Source of the DNA: Marinobacter shengliensis
Lineage (GTDB): Bacteria; Pseudomonadota; Gammaproteobacteria; Pseudomonadales; Oleiphilaceae
Direction: 5' to 3'
DNA length: 64,000 nucleotides
Assembly: GCF_003007715.1 (NCBI RefSeq)
Contig: NZ_PXNO01000023.1
Coordinates: 672,527-736,526, forward strand
This document shows, one piece after another, positions 10,187 through 19,089 of the stretch (positions are counted from its first letter, which is position 1; the number at the start of each line of letters is the position of its first letter). A program made the translations under genes and the position numbers. The notes beneath the pieces were generated by a model. That model ran no database searches and had not been told where the DNA came from. It was given only the letters and a program-made list of their open reading frames with translations.

Positions 10187-10943
10187 AGCGGATCAGGGTT
10201 TTAAGTCGGGTGACATAGAGGCAATCAGTCTGGTTGCGATTTTTCAGGCGTTCTTTCTTTGGAAGTATTTGTTTCTGTCTAGCTTTCTGTTGCCGTTGGT
10301 GGCAGGAGGTTTGCTTGTAGGTTTGAGCGAGGAAAAATTCAGTTACCTAACACTGATAAAGCCTGCAATGGTGTCGCAGGCTAGACCGGTTGAGCCGCTT
10401 CAGGCATCGATAATGCGCCTGGAGCGAGATCATATTCCTGATGCGATTGCTGCGCTCGAGGGTTCGCGCGGAGAGAAACTGAAAGTGTCGGTGTACGGCG
10501 TTGGCTCGGATGATCTGATTGCGTTATCAACTACTGTTCCCAGGTCGGGTGAAGTTCTTGTTCGTGAAGTTCATGAGACGGCTGTTTCCGGTTTGATCAG
10601 CGATCACTTGAAGGCACTGCAACGGGTTGAGGAAAGGTTAGATCTCCAAATTGAAGCAGTGGAGCAGGGCATAAAGGAGACTCCTGGTGGTTCCGGAGGT
10701 GATGCGGTGCTGGCCTCCCTCATTGAGCGGCGTTCGATGCTTCTTGAGCAGGTGCAATCGCTGGACGAAGCAACGGTCCTGACGTTGGCGAGGCCTGGAA
10801 CGGAGCCGGAGGGCCTGCCTAAAATTATAAAATTTGCAGTGATTGTTCTGGCCTCCCTATTGGCTGCGATGATCTTGACGTTGTTTGTGGACTTTCTGGC
10901 GCGAGTCAGGCGCGAAATGGATGCGGTAGGTTGCAATGAGTAA
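10179..10943 (+). CDS. Wzz-like polysaccharide chain-length/co-polymerase protein
   Basis: A 254-residue protein with one transmembrane helix near residues 30-50 and a second near 220-242, separated by a periplasmic stretch rich in heptad-like, charged helices (for example [20 protein letters not shown]). This two-helix layout is that of PCP1 proteins such as Wzz, which set O-antigen chain length together with Wzy. I do not see a clear proline-rich motif before the second helix, so the assignment is by topology and locus. The start chosen is the ATG at 10179, which overlaps the fcl stop by eight bases; an in-frame start 36 bases upstream is possible. Confidence 0.6.
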   Translation: MSRADQGFKSGDIEAISLVAIFQAFFLWKYLFLSSFLLPLVAGGLLVGLSEEKFSYLTLIKPAMVSQARPVEPLQASIMRLERDHIPDAIAALEGSRGEKLKVSVYGVGSDDLIALSTTVPRSGEVLVREVHETAVSGLISDHLKALQRVEERLDLQIEAVEQGIKETPGGSGGDAVLASLIERRSMLLEQVQSLDEATVLTLARPGTEPEGLPKIIKFAVIVLASLLAAMILTLFVDFLARVRREMDAVGCNE

Positions 10944-11811
10944 ACTGAGACGCCACCTGAGTTACTGGCCTGTCTATTTTTGGAGTTTTATTGCCAGAAA
11001 TAATCTGTTCTATAGTCGGCGTAGTCGTTTCTCTCGCCATAAAAAGGCGCTGATACTGGGGAATGGGCCCTCACTGCAAGATTTTGTTGCATCTGCCGAC
11101 TGGGCATCTATCGGCAGCACTCATGATGTTTATTGTGTGAATAATTTCGCCTTTCAAGATGCCTTTATTTTATGTAAGCCATCACAGTATGTGATATTCG
11201 ATCCGAATTATTTTAATTCACTTGATACCGATCTGAAGTCGGGGAATAGCTTATTCCTAAAGATGGTGGAGACGGTTGATTGGGAAATGAATCTTTATGT
11301 TCCCATTAGATTCTATCCTATGGGCCGGGTTTTGATTGAGTTATTCCGGAATACTTCCATAAGAGTTGTCTTTTTTAGAGATGTTGGTTTGAAATCGTAT
11401 TTTAGATTTCCTTTTTTGGGATTAATGAAACGCCAGATATTGATGCCACGTGCTAATAATGTTTTGATTGCTGCCATTTATTTGTCAATTCTGAATGGTC
11501 ACAATCATGTGGTGATCGATGGCGCCGATCACTCCTGGCATCAGAATCTTCACGTTGCTGATGATAATTTGTTATACATAAAAGATAGTCATTTCTATGA
11601 TAAGGATCCAAGCCTGTCACCATTATACAAAGACCGGCTTACTGGTCAGCATTTTTCCATGGAGGAAATCTTTGAGAGTTACCGCCTGGTACATAAAAGT
11701 TACCGAGTAATCGGCGAGTTGTCGGCGTCTCTGGGTGTCAAGGTTTTTAACCAGACTCCGGGCTCTTTCATAGACGCATTCCCGAGAATGGGTAGAAGTG
11801 ACTCTGTTTAG
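10936..11811 (+). CDS. GT42/DUF115-like putative glycosyltransferase
   Basis: A 291-residue protein whose N-terminal part has KALILGNGPSLQDF (residues ~36-49) and later VYCVNNFAF and VVIDGADHSW. The GNGPSL nucleotide-binding loop is shared by GT42 sialyltransferases (CstI/CstII type) and by DUF115/MptE-like proteins; the order of the following blocks resembles both. It probably transfers or binds an activated sugar during O-antigen assembly. Its start overlaps the wzz-like gene by eight bases. The middle is AT-rich relative to gmd-fcl. The family-level call is moderately supported; donor sugar and acceptor are unknown, and it could instead be a non-catalytic relative. Confidence 0.5.
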   Translation: MSKLRRHLSYWPVYFWSFIARNNLFYSRRSRFSRHKKALILGNGPSLQDFVASADWASIGSTHDVYCVNNFAFQDAFILCKPSQYVIFDPNYFNSLDTDLKSGNSLFLKMVETVDWEMNLYVPIRFYPMGRVLIELFRNTSIRVVFFRDVGLKSYFRFPFLGLMKRQILMPRANNVLIAAIYLSILNGHNHVVIDGADHSWHQNLHVADDNLLYIKDSHFYDKDPSLSPLYKDRLTGQHFSMEEIFESYRLVHKSYRVIGELSASLGVKVFNQTPGSFIDAFPRMGRSDSV

Positions 11812-11812
11812 C

Positions 11813-12937
11813 ATGTCTGCGATGGATTGGCCTGAGGTGCCGAGCGTCTCATCATCTACTACGTTAGTTCGACAAATCTTAATGGTAGCGGTGCTTGTTT
11901 ATACGCTACTGCTGTTCCTGGCACTGTTCTCGGGTTTTTTCTATATTCGGCTCGTTCTTGCTTCACTTTCTTTTTCGTTTTTTCTTTTTTTTGTTTGCTT
12001 CTCGAGCAATCTTAAATTATTTCACGTTATTTATGTCTTGTTTATTTTTCTGATGGGGCTTGTCGCCCTCGATCGCTCAGGGGGTAGTTCACTGATCGCC
12101 GGATTTTTTCTGACAGGTGGGCTGGCGATGGCTGTGGTTATAAGGGATTTTAACCTCGGCGGCGTCGCCTATAAATTTCCGTTGCTGATCTACTTGATGT
12201 ATTTGTATTTTTGTTGGCTTGTTCTCGGTTTTGGCCCCAGCGAATTTAATCATCTTTTTTCTGGTTACAGTAGAAATATAGTAGGTGCAGTGGTTTTAGC
12301 TTTGCTAGGTGGCTATCTATGGATATGTTATGAGAAGGATGTTCGTCCTAGTATTCTGCTTGTGATTTTGTCTGCCCTGATTACGATCCCGCTTTATGGA
12401 AGGTCAAATATTGTCGCATTGATGCTGGTGGTTGTTTTTGTCCTGTTCTTCTGTTGGAAGTACAAGGTCTCTTTATTTTACTTCTGTGCTTCGGTTATGG
12501 CTGTAATAGTGTTAGGGCCCGTTGTGGCTGATTACTTTTCGTCAGAAACCAATTTTTCATCGGGGATTGAAAGTCCACGGTATGAGATGCTTCTTGGTTA
12601 TTTGAGTGAGCTGGATCTGTTCTCATTACTTTTGGGGGGCGACGAAAGGCTGGTGTTGGCAATTCAGGAATATGGTGGAAATCCTCACAATGCCTTCATT
12701 CGTTTTCATTCTAACTTTGGATTTATGTTGTTTGTAAGTCTGGTGGCTATCCTGGCTGTTTTTATACGCTTGCTTTCATCGGGTTCAGGGTTCCTCCTTG
12801 TGCTGCTATGTGTAATGCTTTTTCGAGGTTTCTTTGATGTTATTTTTTTTGGGAACCTGATTGACTATGCTCTGGTAGGACCATTGGCCTTTTTTTTTAG
12901 GCCAGAGTATAAATCGCTGATTTTTGCCAAGACCTGA
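11813..12937 (+). CDS. O-antigen polymerase or ligase-like membrane protein (Wzy/WaaL type)
   Basis: A 374-residue integral membrane protein with about ten hydrophobic helices. Near residue 285 it has GGNPHNAFIRFHSNFG, an H-N-x-x-(L/I/F) motif that in Wzy_C/WaaL-type proteins lies in the periplasmic loop. It either polymerises repeat units or ligates O-antigen to lipid A-core. I favour the ATG at 11813, one base after the previous stop; a GTG at 11798 in the same frame is an alternative. A second polymerase-like gene lies at 1260, so the two may divide polymerase and ligase roles, or one may belong to a different glycan. Confidence 0.6.
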   Translation: MSAMDWPEVPSVSSSTTLVRQILMVAVLVYTLLLFLALFSGFFYIRLVLASLSFSFFLFFVCFSSNLKLFHVIYVLFIFLMGLVALDRSGGSSLIAGFFLTGGLAMAVVIRDFNLGGVAYKFPLLIYLMYLYFCWLVLGFGPSEFNHLFSGYSRNIVGAVVLALLGGYLWICYEKDVRPSILLVILSALITIPLYGRSNIVALMLVVVFVLFFCWKYKVSLFYFCASVMAVIVLGPVVADYFSSETNFSSGIESPRYEMLLGYLSELDLFSLLLGGDERLVLAIQEYGGNPHNAFIRFHSNFGFMLFVSLVAILAVFIRLLSSGSGFLLVLLCVMLFRGFFDVIFFGNLIDYALVGPLAFFFRPEYKSLIFAKT

Positions 12938-12946
12938 GGTTCGTTT

Positions 12947-13708
12947 TTGAAAGTTTCTGTCATTACTGTTTGTTTTAATAGCGCTGAGACCATTGAGGGG
13001 ACTTTGGTTGCGGTTTCGTCGCAAACTTATCCTGATACAGAGCACGTGATTATCGATGGTGGCTCAACTGACGGTACGGTTGACAAGGTGCGTACCCGAG
13101 TGCGGGAATCTGATGTGCTGGTATCAGAGTCAGATGAAGGGTTATACGATGCCATGAACAAAGGTGTTGCCCTGGCTAAGGGTGATATTGTCGGTATTCT
13201 CAACTCTGATGATTTCTATGAATCAGAAGATGTTATTTCGTCAGTTGTTCGCGTCTTTGCTGAAAACCCGGATGTTGATGTCGTATTTGGCGATGTTGTT
13301 TTTGTGGCCCCGGAGGATCTCTTAAGGATTACTCGCTATTACGGTGCAGAACATTTTCGACCCTGGAAGCTTAGATTCGGCTGGATGCCACCGCATCCCG
13401 CCACGTTTGTCAGGAAAAGCGCCTATGAGCGAGTGGGCAAATACCGCCTCGACATGCGTATCGCTGCGGACTATGACATGTTCGTTCGCTGGCTGCTGGT
13501 GGCTGGATTGAAGTGGAAGTATCTGGATAAGGTTCTGGTTCGAATGCGTGCGGGCGGAGTCAGCACGAGTGGATTCAGAAGTAGCATACGTCTGAATCGC
13601 GAGATTGTCCGCGCCTGCCGAGATAACGGCGTCTACACCAATCTCCTTTTCGTTTTGAGCAAAATTCCCTTCAAGTTATTGGAACTGATCAGGCGGCCCG
13701 GGCAATGA
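12947..13708 (+). CDS. glycosyltransferase family 2
   Basis: A 253-residue GT-A transferase of the WcaA type. SVITVCFNS at residues 3-11, VIIDGGSTDGT near 30, SDEGLYDAMNKG near 62 and GILNSDDFY near 82 (the D-x-D-like metal site) are clear, and MPPHPATFVRK plus RIAADYDMFVR supply acceptor and catalytic residues. The start is TTG at 12947 with GAGGT upstream, ten bases after the previous stop. It overlaps the next epimerase gene by ATGA. This is the second family 2 transferase in the locus; its donor is unknown. Confidence 0.85.
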   Translation: MKVSVITVCFNSAETIEGTLVAVSSQTYPDTEHVIIDGGSTDGTVDKVRTRVRESDVLVSESDEGLYDAMNKGVALAKGDIVGILNSDDFYESEDVISSVVRVFAENPDVDVVFGDVVFVAPEDLLRITRYYGAEHFRPWKLRFGWMPPHPATFVRKSAYERVGKYRLDMRIAADYDMFVRWLLVAGLKWKYLDKVLVRMRAGGVSTSGFRSSIRLNREIVRACRDNGVYTNLLFVLSKIPFKLLELIRRPGQ

Positions 13709-14691
13709 GTAAGCAACGGGTTTTGGTAACGGGTGCTTCGGGCTTTGTTGGCAGCGCTGTTGTAAAACGCCTGCTTGCACAGTCAGACAGTTATGAGGTG
13801 GTTGCAGTAGCGCGCTCTGCGCGAGCAGACGAGGGTCCCGGGTTTCGTTCGGTTTCTGGTCTTGAGTTGAATAATTGCGAAGGCTGGGCTGATGCACTTC
13901 ACGGAGTTGACGTGGTGGTCCACTGTGCTGCTCGCGCTCATGTAATGAAAGACCAATCCTTGGATCCCTTGGCGGAGTATCTGCGTGTTAACGTGGATGG
14001 TGCACTTAATTTGGCCAGCGAGGCTAGCAAGGCGGGCGTTAAACGCTTTGTGTTTATAAGTACCGTTAAGGTGCACGGAGAAGACACCAATCACAGGGCC
14101 CCCTTTTGCGAGGCTGATAAGCCGGTTCCTGAGGACGCGTACGCACGTTCAAAGCACGAAGCAGAGCAAAAGTTGAAAGCGTTCTGTGAGCAAGTGGGCA
14201 TGGAGTTGGTTGTGGCGCGGCCGCCTTTGGTCTATGGCCCCGGCGTTAAGGGAAATTTTGCGAGTTTGTTGAAGCTGTGTAACTTGCCGATACCGTTGCC
14301 ATTTGGTTGTATGAAAAACAAACGTAGCATGGTTTACGTCGGCAATCTTGCAGATTTCCTGGTTCAATGTGTCAGCTTGCCAGCGGCTGCGGGAGAAGCT
14401 TTTTTGATTAGTGACGATGACGCGCTTTCGTTATCGGAGCTTTTGGCGGAGCTCAGGCGTGCTCAGGGGCGATCCCCTTGGCAGGTGTTAGTGCCGGTGT
14501 TTCTGTTTCGATTTGCAGCAGTGCTGTTAGGTAAGAGCTCTGCGATTGAGCGTTTGACAGGTGAGTTGAGGGTAGATTCAAGTAAGGCTCGTCATGTTCT
14601 GGGCTGGTCTGCACCATATTCGGTAAATGAAGGATTGAAATTGACGGTGGATGATTATAGCTGCCCAAGGGAATCTGGAGATCTGGTGTGA
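13705..14691 (+). CDS. NAD-dependent epimerase/dehydratase, WbpV/WbpK-like
   Basis: A 328-residue extended SDR with VTGASGFVGSAVVKRLL at residues 7-23, HCAARAHVM near 73, STVKVHGE near 113 and a YARSKHEAE (Tyr-x-x-x-Lys) near 140. ARPPLVYGPGVKGNF is typical of the 4-epimerase/4-reductase group that sits next to the initiating sugar transferase in Pseudomonas O-antigen loci (WbpK/WbpV), where it reduces a UDP-4-keto sugar, giving for example UDP-D-FucNAc. The next two genes here are exactly such a transferase and a WbpM-like dehydratase, which makes this role likely. It overlaps both neighbours by four bases. Confidence 0.8.
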   Translation: MSKQRVLVTGASGFVGSAVVKRLLAQSDSYEVVAVARSARADEGPGFRSVSGLELNNCEGWADALHGVDVVVHCAARAHVMKDQSLDPLAEYLRVNVDGALNLASEASKAGVKRFVFISTVKVHGEDTNHRAPFCEADKPVPEDAYARSKHEAEQKLKAFCEQVGMELVVARPPLVYGPGVKGNFASLLKLCNLPIPLPFGCMKNKRSMVYVGNLADFLVQCVSLPAAAGEAFLISDDDALSLSELLAELRRAQGRSPWQVLVPVFLFRFAAVLLGKSSAIERLTGELRVDSSKARHVLGWSAPYSVNEGLKLTVDDYSCPRESGDLV

Positions 14692-15245
14692 TCAGGATTC
14701 TTGATATTATTTTTGCCATTTTTGGCTTGGTGTTTGGCCTGCCTTTTCTTGTGGGTATCTTTATCGTCGGGTTGTTTGATACCGGCTCTCCATTGTTCCG
14801 TCAGGAGCGGGTTGGGCGGTACAAGAAACCGTTTACCTTGGTAAAGTTTCGCACCATGGCGCCGGAGACTAAATCCGTTGCCAGCCATCTGGCAGATTCA
14901 TCGTCCATTACGCCGGTTGGCCGGTTTCTCAGGCGGACAAAGCTTGATGAATTGCCTCAACTCTGGAATGTGCTGAAAGGTGAGATGAGTCTGGTTGGTC
15001 CAAGGCCCTGTTTGTTTAATCAGGTCGAGCTTATTGAGGAGCGGGAGAGCCGTGGAGTTCTGAAGGCCCGCCCTGGTATTACGGGGCTGGCACAGGTGAA
15101 CGGTATTGATATGTCGACTCCACAATTGCTGGCTAAAACCGATGCAGCGATGTTGCGCTCTTTGGATTTAAAGCACTATTTCCGTTATATCGTTCAAACG
15201 GCCACTGGCAAAGGGTCGGGTGATCGCGTGAAATCGGGGGAGTAG
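14688..15245 (+). CDS. undecaprenyl-phosphate sugar phosphotransferase (initiating transferase)
   Basis: A 185-residue minimal phosphoglycosyl transferase (bacterial sugar transferase family, PglC/WcaJ catalytic domain). A single N-terminal re-entrant hydrophobic segment (residues ~3-32) is followed by GSPLFRQERVGRYKKPF, LVKFRTM, FLRRTKLDELPQLWNVLKGEMSLVGPRP (with the catalytic Asp-Glu) and RPGITGLAQVNG. It moves a sugar-1-phosphate, probably an N-acetylated 6-deoxyhexosamine given the neighbours, from UDP-sugar to undecaprenyl phosphate on the cytoplasmic face, starting each repeat unit. It starts with GTG at 14688 (GTGA overlap). Confidence 0.93.
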   Translation: MIRILDIIFAIFGLVFGLPFLVGIFIVGLFDTGSPLFRQERVGRYKKPFTLVKFRTMAPETKSVASHLADSSSITPVGRFLRRTKLDELPQLWNVLKGEMSLVGPRPCLFNQVELIEERESRGVLKARPGITGLAQVNGIDMSTPQLLAKTDAAMLRSLDLKHYFRYIVQTATGKGSGDRVKSGE

Positions 15246-15248
15246 CTG

Positions 15249-17201
15249 GTGAAATCGAATGCTATCGAAACAGTACTGGGGTGGTCTCGTCCTGCCAAGC
15301 GTTTGGTTTCGGTGGCTGTCGACTTCCTCTTGCTGGCCGTCGCGATTTGGGGCGCTTTTGCGCTGCGGTTCGAGACATTCACGTGGATGCCCAATGAGAA
15401 ACAGCTTCTTGTGTCGCTTGCCACGGTGCTGGTTACGATTGGTGCTTTTATTAAGCTCGGGTTGTATCGGGCCGTTATTCGATACCTCAGTGAGCACGCC
15501 TTCCTGGCGATCATTCTGGGTGTCGCCATTTCCAGTGTTGCTCTGATTGTTTTTGGATTTCTGTTCCAGGCGTTGGTCCCTCGCTCGGTGCCGGTTATAT
15601 ATGGTGCGTTTGCTTTCTTATTGGTAGCGGGTACGCGCTTTACGGTACGTGCGATTGTTCGCCGGCCGCGAGAGAAGGCCAAGAACACAGTTTTAATAGT
15701 GGGCGCCGGGCCCAAAGGGATGCAGTTGGCATCTGCCTTGGCACAGGGCGTTGAATACCGCCCTGTGGGGTTTGTCTCGTTGGTTAGCAGCAATCACCGG
15801 TCTTTAATTAGCGGGTTGCCGGTCTACTCGGTAGAGCATTTGGAGAAAGCAGTACGAGAGTTGGATGCCTCACGGGCGCTGCTCGCATTAGAGGACGCGG
15901 TGCCTGTCAATCGAAAAGAATTGCTCGCCGCGCTTGAGAGGCTGTCTATCCCTGTCCAGACCGTCCCTTCGATGTCGGAGCTGGTAGCTGGGCAGGCACG
16001 GATCAACGACATACGCGATTTGGAGATTGGGGACCTGCTGGGGCGTGACCCAGTGCGCCCGGATGCGGCGATCGTTTCCGAGAGCCTTTACGGAAAATCT
16101 GTGATGGTAACCGGGGCGGGTGGATCAATTGGCTCTGAGTTGTGTCGCCAGATTGTGCGCCACAAGCCACGAGTGCTGGTGTTGTTCGAGCAATCCGAGT
16201 TTTCTCTGTATGCCATTGAGAGGGAACTGCGTACGATCAGTGATGTTGAGGGCCTGGATGTTTCGGTGCATGCGGTTCTTGGCAGTGTGACGCATCGCAG
16301 GAGGTGCGAGGCTGTTATGAAGGCCTTCGACGTTCAGGCTGTCTATCATGCGGCGGCGTACAAACATGTGCCTCTGGTTGAACACAATATTATTGAAGGT
16401 ATCCAGAATAATGTATTCGGTACCTGGCATACGGCAGAGGCGGCCATCTCTGCCGGTGTTGAACGTTTTGTTCTGATCTCTACAGATAAGGCTGTGCGGC
16501 CTACTAACGTGATGGGTGCCAGCAAACGAATGGCGGAGTTGGTGCTGCAAGGCTTGTCTCAACGCCAGAGCAAAACTGTGTTTTCAATGGTGCGTTTTGG
16601 TAATGTGCTTGGATCATCAGGGTCGGTCGTTCCTTTGTTCAGAGACCAGATTCGGGACGGCGGGCCAGTAACGGTGACGCATCCGGATATCATTCGCTAT
16701 TTCATGACCATTCCGGAAGCGAGCCAGTTGGTGCTGCAGGCCGGGAGCATGGGGCGCGGTGGTGAGGTATTTGTGTTGGATATGGGAGAGCCGGTCAAGA
16801 TTGCTGATCTCGCTAGAAAGATGATTCACCTGATGGGGTTGGAAGAAAAATCGGATGATAACCCCGCAGGGGATATAGAAATTGTTTACACGGGATTGCG
16901 CCCGGGTGAGAAACTCTATGAGGAGCTTCTTATTGGTGATAATCCACAAGGTACTTCACATCCCCGTATTATGATGGCCCGGGAGGTTTCTTTGCCTTGG
17001 GCCAATGTCGAAGACCTTTTGAACAAGTTTACTCGAGCGAGCCAGGCGTTCGACTGCCGGGCTGTGGTAGAGCTGTTGAAAGAAGGCCGAACTGCATACG
17101 AACCGAATGGTGATGTTGCCGATCTTGTTTGGTGCAACAACGGTGACCTGCCCACCTCGCCGGCACCGGATACCGGTGGAAAAGTGCTTCATTTGAAATG
17201 A
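15249..17201 (+). CDS. membrane-bound UDP-N-acetylglucosamine 4,6-dehydratase, WbpM/CapD type
   Basis: A 650-residue protein with four N-terminal transmembrane helices (residues ~15-130), a first Rossmann-like domain (VLIVGAGPKGMQLA near 153) and a C-terminal SDR domain with VTGAGGSIGSELCRQI near 285, YHAAAYKHVPLVE near 370 and STDKAVRPTNVMGASKRMAE near 420. The latter has the altered S-M-K-type triad of this family (here Thr-Asp-Lys with Met in place of Tyr). WbpM-type enzymes convert UDP-D-GlcNAc to UDP-4-keto-6-deoxy-GlcNAc, the precursor for FucNAc and QuiNAc. The start is GTG at 15249. It closes the polysaccharide operon; a short weak inverted repeat (ACTTGG/CCAAGT) follows the stop region near 17209-17230. 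Confidence 0.93.
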   Translation: MKSNAIETVLGWSRPAKRLVSVAVDFLLLAVAIWGAFALRFETFTWMPNEKQLLVSLATVLVTIGAFIKLGLYRAVIRYLSEHAFLAIILGVAISSVALIVFGFLFQALVPRSVPVIYGAFAFLLVAGTRFTVRAIVRRPREKAKNTVLIVGAGPKGMQLASALAQGVEYRPVGFVSLVSSNHRSLISGLPVYSVEHLEKAVRELDASRALLALEDAVPVNRKELLAALERLSIPVQTVPSMSELVAGQARINDIRDLEIGDLLGRDPVRPDAAIVSESLYGKSVMVTGAGGSIGSELCRQIVRHKPRVLVLFEQSEFSLYAIERELRTISDVEGLDVSVHAVLGSVTHRRRCEAVMKAFDVQAVYHAAAYKHVPLVEHNIIEGIQNNVFGTWHTAEAAISAGVERFVLISTDKAVRPTNVMGASKRMAELVLQGLSQRQSKTVFSMVRFGNVLGSSGSVVPLFRDQIRDGGPVTVTHPDIIRYFMTIPEASQLVLQAGSMGRGGEVFVLDMGEPVKIADLARKMIHLMGLEEKSDDNPAGDIEIVYTGLRPGEKLYEELLIGDNPQGTSHPRIMMAREVSLPWANVEDLLNKFTRASQAFDCRAVVELLKEGRTAYEPNGDVADLVWCNNGDLPTSPAPDTGGKVLHLK

Positions 17202-17316
17202 CTTGGAGTTAACCTCCCAAGTAGTTGATAGGACGACAAGGATGTTGCCATGATTGAAATTCTTCACCACGGCGCCGTGAATGGCGTAACTGGCTCGTGC
17301 CACGAACTCCGAATGT

Positions 17317-17436
17317 CGCAGGCTACAAAAGGCTCTCAGTCTACAAAGGGGTCTGACCCCTTGGGGTTGCACCAAACACCGCCGGCTACAAAGGGGTCTG
17401 ACCCCTCGGGGTCAGACCCCACCCTTCTTTCAGCGG
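17317..17436. repeat. class C repeat inserted in frame in the beta-CASP gene
   Basis: CGCAGGCTACAAA, then AAGGGGTCTGACCCC cores and ACCCTTCTTTCAGCG: the same block sequence as the copy at 25535-25590, here with an internal partial duplication. It is translated as repeated A/STKGSDP peptides between the first conserved beta strand and the LIDCGLFQG-like strand, a position expected to be a surface hairpin. Confidence 0.8.
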
Positions 17437-18164
17437 CAAACTCCCCCGCCGGCATCCTCATAGACTGCGGCCTGTTCCAGGGCCAGGAAGAATCCCGAGG
17501 CTCCTCCGCCGCCGATCTCGCCATCGATTTCCCCATCGACCACATTCGCGCCCTGGTGGTTACCCACGTTCACATCGACCACGTGGGCCGCATTCCCTAC
17601 CTGCTCGCCGCCGGCTTTGACGGCCCCATCATCTGCTCCGAACCTTCGGCCATCATGCTTCCGGAAATCCTGGAAGATGCTCTGAAGATTGGCTTCACTC
17701 GGGATCGGGCTTTGATTAACCGTGTTTTGGAGCTGATACGGGCGAGGGTGGTTCCGCTGCCGTATGGCCGATGGCATTCGGTGTTTGAGTAGGAAGTCGG
17801 GAGTTTGAAGGTGCGCCTGCAGAAGGCAGGGCACATTCTGGGTTCGGCTTATGTGGAGTGTGATGTAGTGTCTGGCATTGCGGCTGAGCGTATTGTGTTC
17901 AGCGGTGATCTCGGCGCGCCCCACTCCCCGTTGCTGCCGGAGCCCTCGCCCCCGGAGCGTGCTGATCGCCTGGTGATTGAGAGTACTTACGGCGATAAGA
18001 ACCACGAAGACCGGGAAAAACGGCGGTACCGGTTGAAGGCGGTTCTGGAGCATGCGTTGGAAGACGGTGGTACGGTGTTGATACCGGCGTTCAGTATTGG
18101 CCGGACTCAGGAGTTGTTGTATGAGATTGAAGGGTTGATTGCGGAGTTTGGGGATGGTGCCATT

Positions 18165-18197
18165 GGGGTCAGTCCCCAAGGGGACAGACCCCGTAGC
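18165..18197. repeat. class B repeat inserted in frame in the beta-CASP gene
   Basis: GGGGTCAGTCCCCAAGGGG with GACAGACCCCGTAGC following is a close copy of the class B repeats at 21221-21264 and 25468-25511. Its translation (GVSPQGDRPRSGSL) interrupts the segment between EGLIAEFGDG and NLEIVVDSPLAAEF without breaking the frame. Confidence 0.75.
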
Positions 18198-18827
18198 GGG
18201 TCTCTGACCTGGAGCAATCTGGAAATCGTCGTCGATTCCCCCTTGGCCGCCGAGTTCACCAAAATCTACCGAAACCTCAAACCCTTCTGGGATGAAGAAG
18301 CCCATGCCCTGGTGGCCGCCGGCCGCCATCCGCTTTCCTTCGAGCAGCTTACCGTCATCAATTCCCACGAAGACCACCTCAATGCTGTGGAATACCTGGC
18401 CAAATCTCACCGCCCCTGTGTGGTGATCGCAGGTTCCGGTATGTGCGCCGGCGGCAGGGTGGTAAATTATCTGAAAGCAATGCTGGGCGATGCCCGCAAC
18501 GATGTGTTGTTTGTGGGTTACCAGGCTGCAGGCACTCCGGGCCGCAATATTCTGACCTACGGCCCCCGCGGCGGTTGGGTAGAGCTGGATGGCGGACGCT
18601 ACGACATCCGTGCGCAGGTGCACACCGTAGGCGGCTATTCCGCCCACGCCGGGCAGGAGGATTTGTTGCGCTTTGTGGAGGGCATTCCACAACCGCCCAG
18701 CGAGATTCGGATTGTGCATGGGGATGACGGGGCGAAGCGGGCTTTGCAGGGGAAGTTGCGTGAGAGGCTGCATGAGGTTGCGGTGGTGATTCCTGGGTAA
18801 ATGTTGGTTCAAGGATGAAAACTCGAT

Positions 18828-19085
18828 ATGTATTCGAAACGATTCGCCAAGGAAGTGCAGATTACTCGGCATGCTGCTCAGCGCATGCAGTCACGTGCTA
18901 TCAGTGAGAGGGAGTTGTCTTTATTGATTGAAGAAGGGCAAACTCGATTCAAAGATAGTAAGCGGTTCTGGATAGCTCATTTTTTTGAGGAACGCTGTGA
19001 CAATCTGTTATGTGTACCAGTGGTTCATGAAAAAGATTTGCTGGTAGTAAAAACTGTAATGCACCATTTTTCCTGGGAGGGTTAA
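18828..19085 (+). CDS. DUF4258-type small protein, possible toxin
   Basis: An 85-residue protein with ITRHAAQRMQSRAISERELSL near residues 12-32 and LLVVKTVMHHF near the end. The H-x-x-x-R-M-x-x-R helix followed by a short beta sheet is the DUF4258 pattern, which is related to RelE/ParE-like folds and is often found beside DUF2283 proteins, as here. A toxin-antitoxin role is suggested by that pairing but not shown. It ends five bases before the next start, so the two form one unit. AT-richer than sbcB-type housekeeping genes in the window. Confidence 0.6.
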   Translation: MYSKRFAKEVQITRHAAQRMQSRAISERELSLLIEEGQTRFKDSKRFWIAHFFEERCDNLLCVPVVHEKDLLVVKTVMHHFSWEG

Positions 19086-19089
19086 TGAT

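Larger units (their letters stand above)
17250..18800 (+). pseudogene. metallo-beta-lactamase/beta-CASP RNA exonuclease-like gene, interrupted by an in-frame TAG
   Basis: One reading frame runs from ATG 17250 to the stop at 18800 and is broken only by a TAG at 17790-17792. Before it are ILHHGAVNGVTGSCHEL and the metal-binding THVHIDHVGRIPYL (H-x-H-x-D-H); after it KAGHILGSAYVE, ESTYGDKNHEDRE, IPAFSIGRTQELLYE, GSGMCAGGRVVNYL and VGGYSAHAGQEDLLRF, all normal motifs of beta-CASP nucleases. These enzymes process RNA in the cytoplasm. Two stretches (17317-17436 and 18165-18197) are repeat DNA translated in frame, adding roughly 40 and 15 residues; without them the length would be about the 460 usual for the family. 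The second half has a possible own start (GTG at 17805 region). Either an amber mutation has killed the gene or the halves are made separately; a sequencing error cannot be excluded. Confidence 0.8.

Noticed and set aside
17430..18872. 480-codon open frame on the minus strand
   Set aside because: It is the reverse-strand shadow of the beta-CASP nuclease gene, whose motifs are unmistakable on the + strand.
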